A stretch of 15,076 nucleotides of DNA from Candidatus Pacearchaeota archaeon (GTDB taxonomy: Archaea > Nanobdellota > Nanobdellia > Pacearchaeales > GW2011-AR1): positions 1 to 15,076 of the forward strand of contig NZCQ01000076.1 in NCBI GenBank assembly GCA_002688335.1. The letters run 5' to 3'. Position numbers and translations under genes: made by a program. The notes under the pieces were generated by a model, which searched no databases, had not been told where the DNA came from, and saw nothing but the letters and a program-made list of their open reading frames with translations. Of this stretch, positions 12,844 to 15,076 are shown one piece after another (the stretch's first letter is position 1; the number at the start of each line of letters is the position of its first letter).

Positions 12844-14180
12844 GTGATAAAAAGAACGTTATAATAATTATTGTTGATGCTTTTAGGACGAAGAACACTA
12901 GTCTATATGGATATGATAAGGTGACGGATAAAAGCCTTAGCAAAATAGCTGCAGAAAGTTTAGTGTTTAAGGATTTTTTTTCTAGTTCAAACGCTACTGC
13001 TCCTAGCCTAACTTCAATATTTACAGGAAAGTATCCTAATAATCATGGAATAGTCCATCAATTTCCATATACAACTGAAGAAGAATTTGCTAAATTAGAA
13101 GAAAATAAATTCTGGCTGCCTAGTTTTCTGAAAAGCAAAGGATATGAAACCATTGCAATAGACTGGATTGGGTTGTTCTTTAAAGAAGGATTTGATTATT
13201 ATGAGGAGAAAGATGATAGAAAGAGCAATATGGAAAAACTTATGGAAATAAATGTAGTTAAAAAATTTCTTCTTGGATTGCCCAATTGGGCGTATAAACT
13301 TGGGAAAAGTGTGACTAAAGCTAGAACCTCTGCTAAGTTTAGCCCGGCTGAAGATACTATGGATCTAGGAATAAGGAAGATTAAGGAATCAAAGAAACCA
13401 TTTTTTCTTTTTATGCATTTTTGGGATACGCATTTTCCATTTCCTACAACACCTTTTGATGGAAGCGGTAAGAATGATATTAATGAATTCTTGAATAAGA
13501 TTGAGGATAAGAATCAAAAAGAATATTTTAAGAAAAGAGTTACAGATATTGGATTGAACAGTGTGGATGAAATGATTGATAAGTATGATAAGTCCATAGA
13601 GATGGTTGATGAACAGATCGGAAAACTTGTTGATTTTTTAAAGAAAGAAAAACTTTGGGATGATACTGTTTTGATTGTTTTAGGAGATCATGGGACGAAT
13701 TTGATTGATCATAAGGTTTATTTTAGTTCGAGTAGTTTGTTTGATGATACAATTCACGTTCCTTATGTTATGCATCTTCCAGGATACCAAGGAATGAAAG
13801 TAGAAGGATTTGCTCAAAATATTGATATTGCTCCAACATTACTGGATTATCTAAGATTTTCTAATGATAGTCAGATGGATGGAGAATCTCTTTTAAAATT
13901 AGTTAGAGGGGAGAAAATAAGAGAGAGAGTTTTGTTTTTTGATGGATTAGCAGGAGATATTAAAGGAGTTAGAACAAAAGATAGAAAATTAATAGTTGCT
14001 AAAGATAATAATTGTAACTTGTGTAAATCTAACCATCACCAGTGGTTTGAAGAATATGATTTGACAAAAGACTCTGAAGAAAAAGAGAACATATTTAATG
14101 GTAATAGTGAATTAATGAAGTTTCTAGATAATCGGCAAGATATAAATAAGGCTAGTGAAATGGCATATCTTCAATATTAA
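12840..14180 (+). CDS. Alkaline-phosphatase/sulfatase-superfamily enzyme with Thr nucleophile
   Basis: The protein has 446 residues. Metal-site motifs of the superfamily are visible: IIIIVDAFR (8-16, D13), a late GDHG (in VLIVLGDHGTN), and the nucleophile loop SNATAPSLTSIFTGKYPNNHG starting near residue 50. In true sulfatases the nucleophile is a Cys or Ser converted to formylglycine in (C/S)-x-P-x-R. Here the loop reads T53-A-P-S-L, so there is neither Cys nor the Arg. Thr nucleophiles are known in phosphotransferases and phosphodiesterases of this fold, such as LtaS-type phosphoglycerol transferases. I infer a phospho-group transferase or hydrolase rather than a classical sulfatase. There is no signal peptide or membrane helix, so it is probably cytoplasmic. 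A near-C-terminal CNLCKSNHHQWFEEYD has a CxxC and a His pair. AAGGA lies 9 nt before the ATG, inside the GT4 gene that it overlaps by 4 nt. Confidence 0.86.
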   Translation: MSDKKNVIIIIVDAFRTKNTSLYGYDKVTDKSLSKIAAESLVFKDFFSSSNATAPSLTSIFTGKYPNNHGIVHQFPYTTEEEFAKLEENKFWLPSFLKSKGYETIAIDWIGLFFKEGFDYYEEKDDRKSNMEKLMEINVVKKFLLGLPNWAYKLGKSVTKARTSAKFSPAEDTMDLGIRKIKESKKPFFLFMHFWDTHFPFPTTPFDGSGKNDINEFLNKIEDKNQKEYFKKRVTDIGLNSVDEMIDKYDKSIEMVDEQIGKLVDFLKKEKLWDDTVLIVLGDHGTNLIDHKVYFSSSSLFDDTIHVPYVMHLPGYQGMKVEGFAQNIDIAPTLLDYLRFSNDSQMDGESLLKLVRGEKIRERVLFFDGLAGDIKGVRTKDRKLIVAKDNNCNLCKSNHHQWFEEYDLTKDSEEKENIFNGNSELMKFLDNRQDINKASEMAYLQY

Positions 14181-14197
14181 TCCAATACTAGGAAAGA

Positions 14198-14204
14198 TTT
14201 ATAA
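14198..14204 (+). promoter_or_regulatory. Candidate TATA box for the ribbon-helix-helix gene
   Basis: TTTATAA is centred about 26 nt before the ATG at 14227. It supports that start over the in-frame ATG at 14155, which lies inside the previous gene and would come before the TATA box. Confidence 0.5.
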
Positions 14205-14226
14205 TTTCCTCATTATATATAGTTTT

Positions 14227-14451
14227 ATGAAACAATCGAAAAAAGGAGTTGATAACAAAATTGAGTATGGAACCATTTCCTTGCCCTTACCCTTAATTGA
14301 TAAGATAAAGAAGAAGATTAAAGGAACAGGTATGCCCTCGGTATCTTCATACGTAAGTTTTGTGTTGAGGCAAGTGTTATCTAGTGATAAATTTGATGAA
14401 AAAGAAGTGAGAGAAATAAAGAAAAAATTAAAGGCATTGGGTTATGATTGA
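14227..14451 (+). CDS. Ribbon-helix-helix-like small DNA-binding protein
   Basis: This 74-residue protein has a strand, EYGTISLPLP (13-22), followed by a helix, LIDKIKKKIKGTG, and a second helix, SVSSYVSFVLRQVLSS. This order is the fold of CopG/MetJ-type regulators, which bind DNA as dimers through the strand. A charged C-terminal helix follows. The start at 14227 was chosen by the TATA box 26 nt upstream. It precedes the PAPS-reductase-family gene by 52 bp. It may regulate that gene, but no operator is identified. A partner function other than transcription is possible. Confidence 0.7.
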   Translation: MKQSKKGVDNKIEYGTISLPLPLIDKIKKKIKGTGMPSVSSYVSFVLRQVLSSDKFDEKEVREIKKKLKALGYD

Positions 14452-14472
14452 TAGCATTCTATAATATAAATC

Positions 14473-14480
14473 TTTATAAA
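14473..14480 (+). promoter_or_regulatory. Candidate TATA box for the PAPS-reductase-family gene
   Basis: TTTATAAA is centred about 27 nt before the ATG at 14504, again consistent with a leaderless transcript. Confidence 0.58.
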
Positions 14481-14503
14481 CCTATAATTATGTATAATTA
14501 AAA

Positions 14504-15076
14504 ATGGTTGAAACTTTTACTAAGGATCGGACAAGGATTTGTGAAGACTTAATGAGGCCAGAGATAAGACCTTTATTGGACTTGCCTTTAGATGAGAAAA
14601 TTGAAAGATCTAAAGACGTTATGAGAGATGCTATTGAAAGGTATCAGAAAATTGGGTTAGGTTTCAGTGGGGGAACAGATAGCTTGGTTCTATTACATTT
14701 GGTATTGCAATTGAAGAAGGACATTCCTTGTGTTTTTGTTGATACGCAACATGAGTTTCCTGAAACGTATGATTTTGTGAGTAAAACAATTGTTGATTGG
14801 GATGTTAAGGATTTTCAGAAAGTTAGAGCGCATAGGAAGAGAACCGATGAGTTTAGTCAGAAATTAGGCTATAAGACTCCTGAGTTTGCTGTTGCTTATG
14901 ACGGATATCATAAGATCGCTCCGCTGATGAAGGCTATTAGAGATAGAGGGTTTGATGCATTTATCGTAGGATTGAGGGGGGTGGAACATGAGGAGAGAGC
15001 TAAGGAGATCTTTTTTTCTGCTAGACAAAGTCCTGATCATATGAGGGTTCATCCACTATTATTTTGGAGGCAAGAA
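14504..15076 (+). CDS. PAPS reductase/CysD-family ATP-pyrophosphatase (3' end outside window)
   Basis: 191 residues are visible and the frame runs off the right edge with no stop. The PP-loop SGGTDS (55-60) in GLGFSGGTDSLVLLHLV is that of the adenine-nucleotide alpha-hydrolase family. FVDTQHEFPETYDF (78-91) and GLRGVEHEERAKE (156-168) match the phosphosulfate-handling pattern of CysH and CysD, and HPLLFW (183-188) resembles the segment that follows it in CysH. Members reduce PAPS/APS, or form APS as the CysD half of sulfate adenylyltransferase, but many archaeal members are uncharacterised. The C-terminal part, which would show any cluster cysteines and tell CysH from CysD, is missing. The start follows a TATA box by about 27 nt. 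A sulfur role is inferred from the family. Confidence 0.85.
   Translation, partial: MVETFTKDRTRICEDLMRPEIRPLLDLPLDEKIERSKDVMRDAIERYQKIGLGFSGGTDSLVLLHLVLQLKKDIPCVFVDTQHEFPETYDFVSKTIVDWDVKDFQKVRAHRKRTDEFSQKLGYKTPEFAVAYDGYHKIAPLMKAIRDRGFDAFIVGLRGVEHEERAKEIFFSARQSPDHMRVHPLLFWRQE

Noticed and set aside
14155..14226. Upstream ATG start for the ribbon-helix-helix gene
   Set aside because: It lies inside the preceding gene and before the TATA box; the added residues do not fit the fold.

Overview
This AT-rich, gene-dense window looks archaeal, most likely from a small-genome DPANN-type archaeon; that placement is inference. The support is: (i) TATA-like boxes sit about 25 nt upstream of many start codons, so most transcripts would be leaderless, and only one start has a convincing Shine-Dalgarno site; (ii) one small gene resembles the hypusine-loop domain of eIF5A/aIF5A; (iii) QueC, which in archaea supplies preQ0 for archaeosine; (iv) a VapBC pair and very short intergenic gaps. 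No rRNA, tRNA, CRISPR array, insertion sequence or long repeat was seen. No gene-free stretch reaches 300 bases; the longest is the 154-bp divergent spacer 10407-10560.

Layout. 1-1333 (-): a GT9 glycosyltransferase fused to a Nudix hydrolase, cut by the left edge. 1373-1780 (+): a nucleoside 2-deoxyribosyltransferase-family protein. 1783-2745 (-): an unrecognised protein with a degenerate Nudix-like box. 2794-3892 (-): a two-gene unit of an aIF5A-N-domain-like microprotein followed by a GT2 glycosyltransferase. 3942-4952 (+): QueC and a [2Fe-2S] ferredoxin. 4942-5530 (-): VapBC. 5623-10406 (-): a B12-binding-type radical SAM protein, a nucleotidyltransferase-GT4 fusion and a radical SAM/SPASM protein. 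10561-14180 (+): an NAD-dependent sugar epimerase, a GT4 glycosyltransferase and an alkaline-phosphatase/sulfatase-fold enzyme. 14227-15076 (+): a ribbon-helix-helix-like protein and a PAPS-reductase/CysD-family ATP-pyrophosphatase cut by the right edge.

How it may work together (inference): 5623-14180 plus the GT2 and GT9 genes form a surface-glycan or glycolipid locus. It has sugar activation (nucleotidyltransferase), sugar conversion (epimerase), four glycosyltransferase domains, a phospho- or sulfo-group enzyme and two radical SAM enzymes that may do unusual chemistry on lipid or sugar. The most notable points are the two fusions (GT9-Nudix and nucleotidyltransferase-GT4), the stand-alone IF5A-like domain that keeps the GKHG loop, the epimerase with Leu in place of the catalytic Tyr, the Thr in place of the formylglycine Cys in the sulfatase-fold enzyme, and a single TATA box that appears to serve two divergent leaderless genes.
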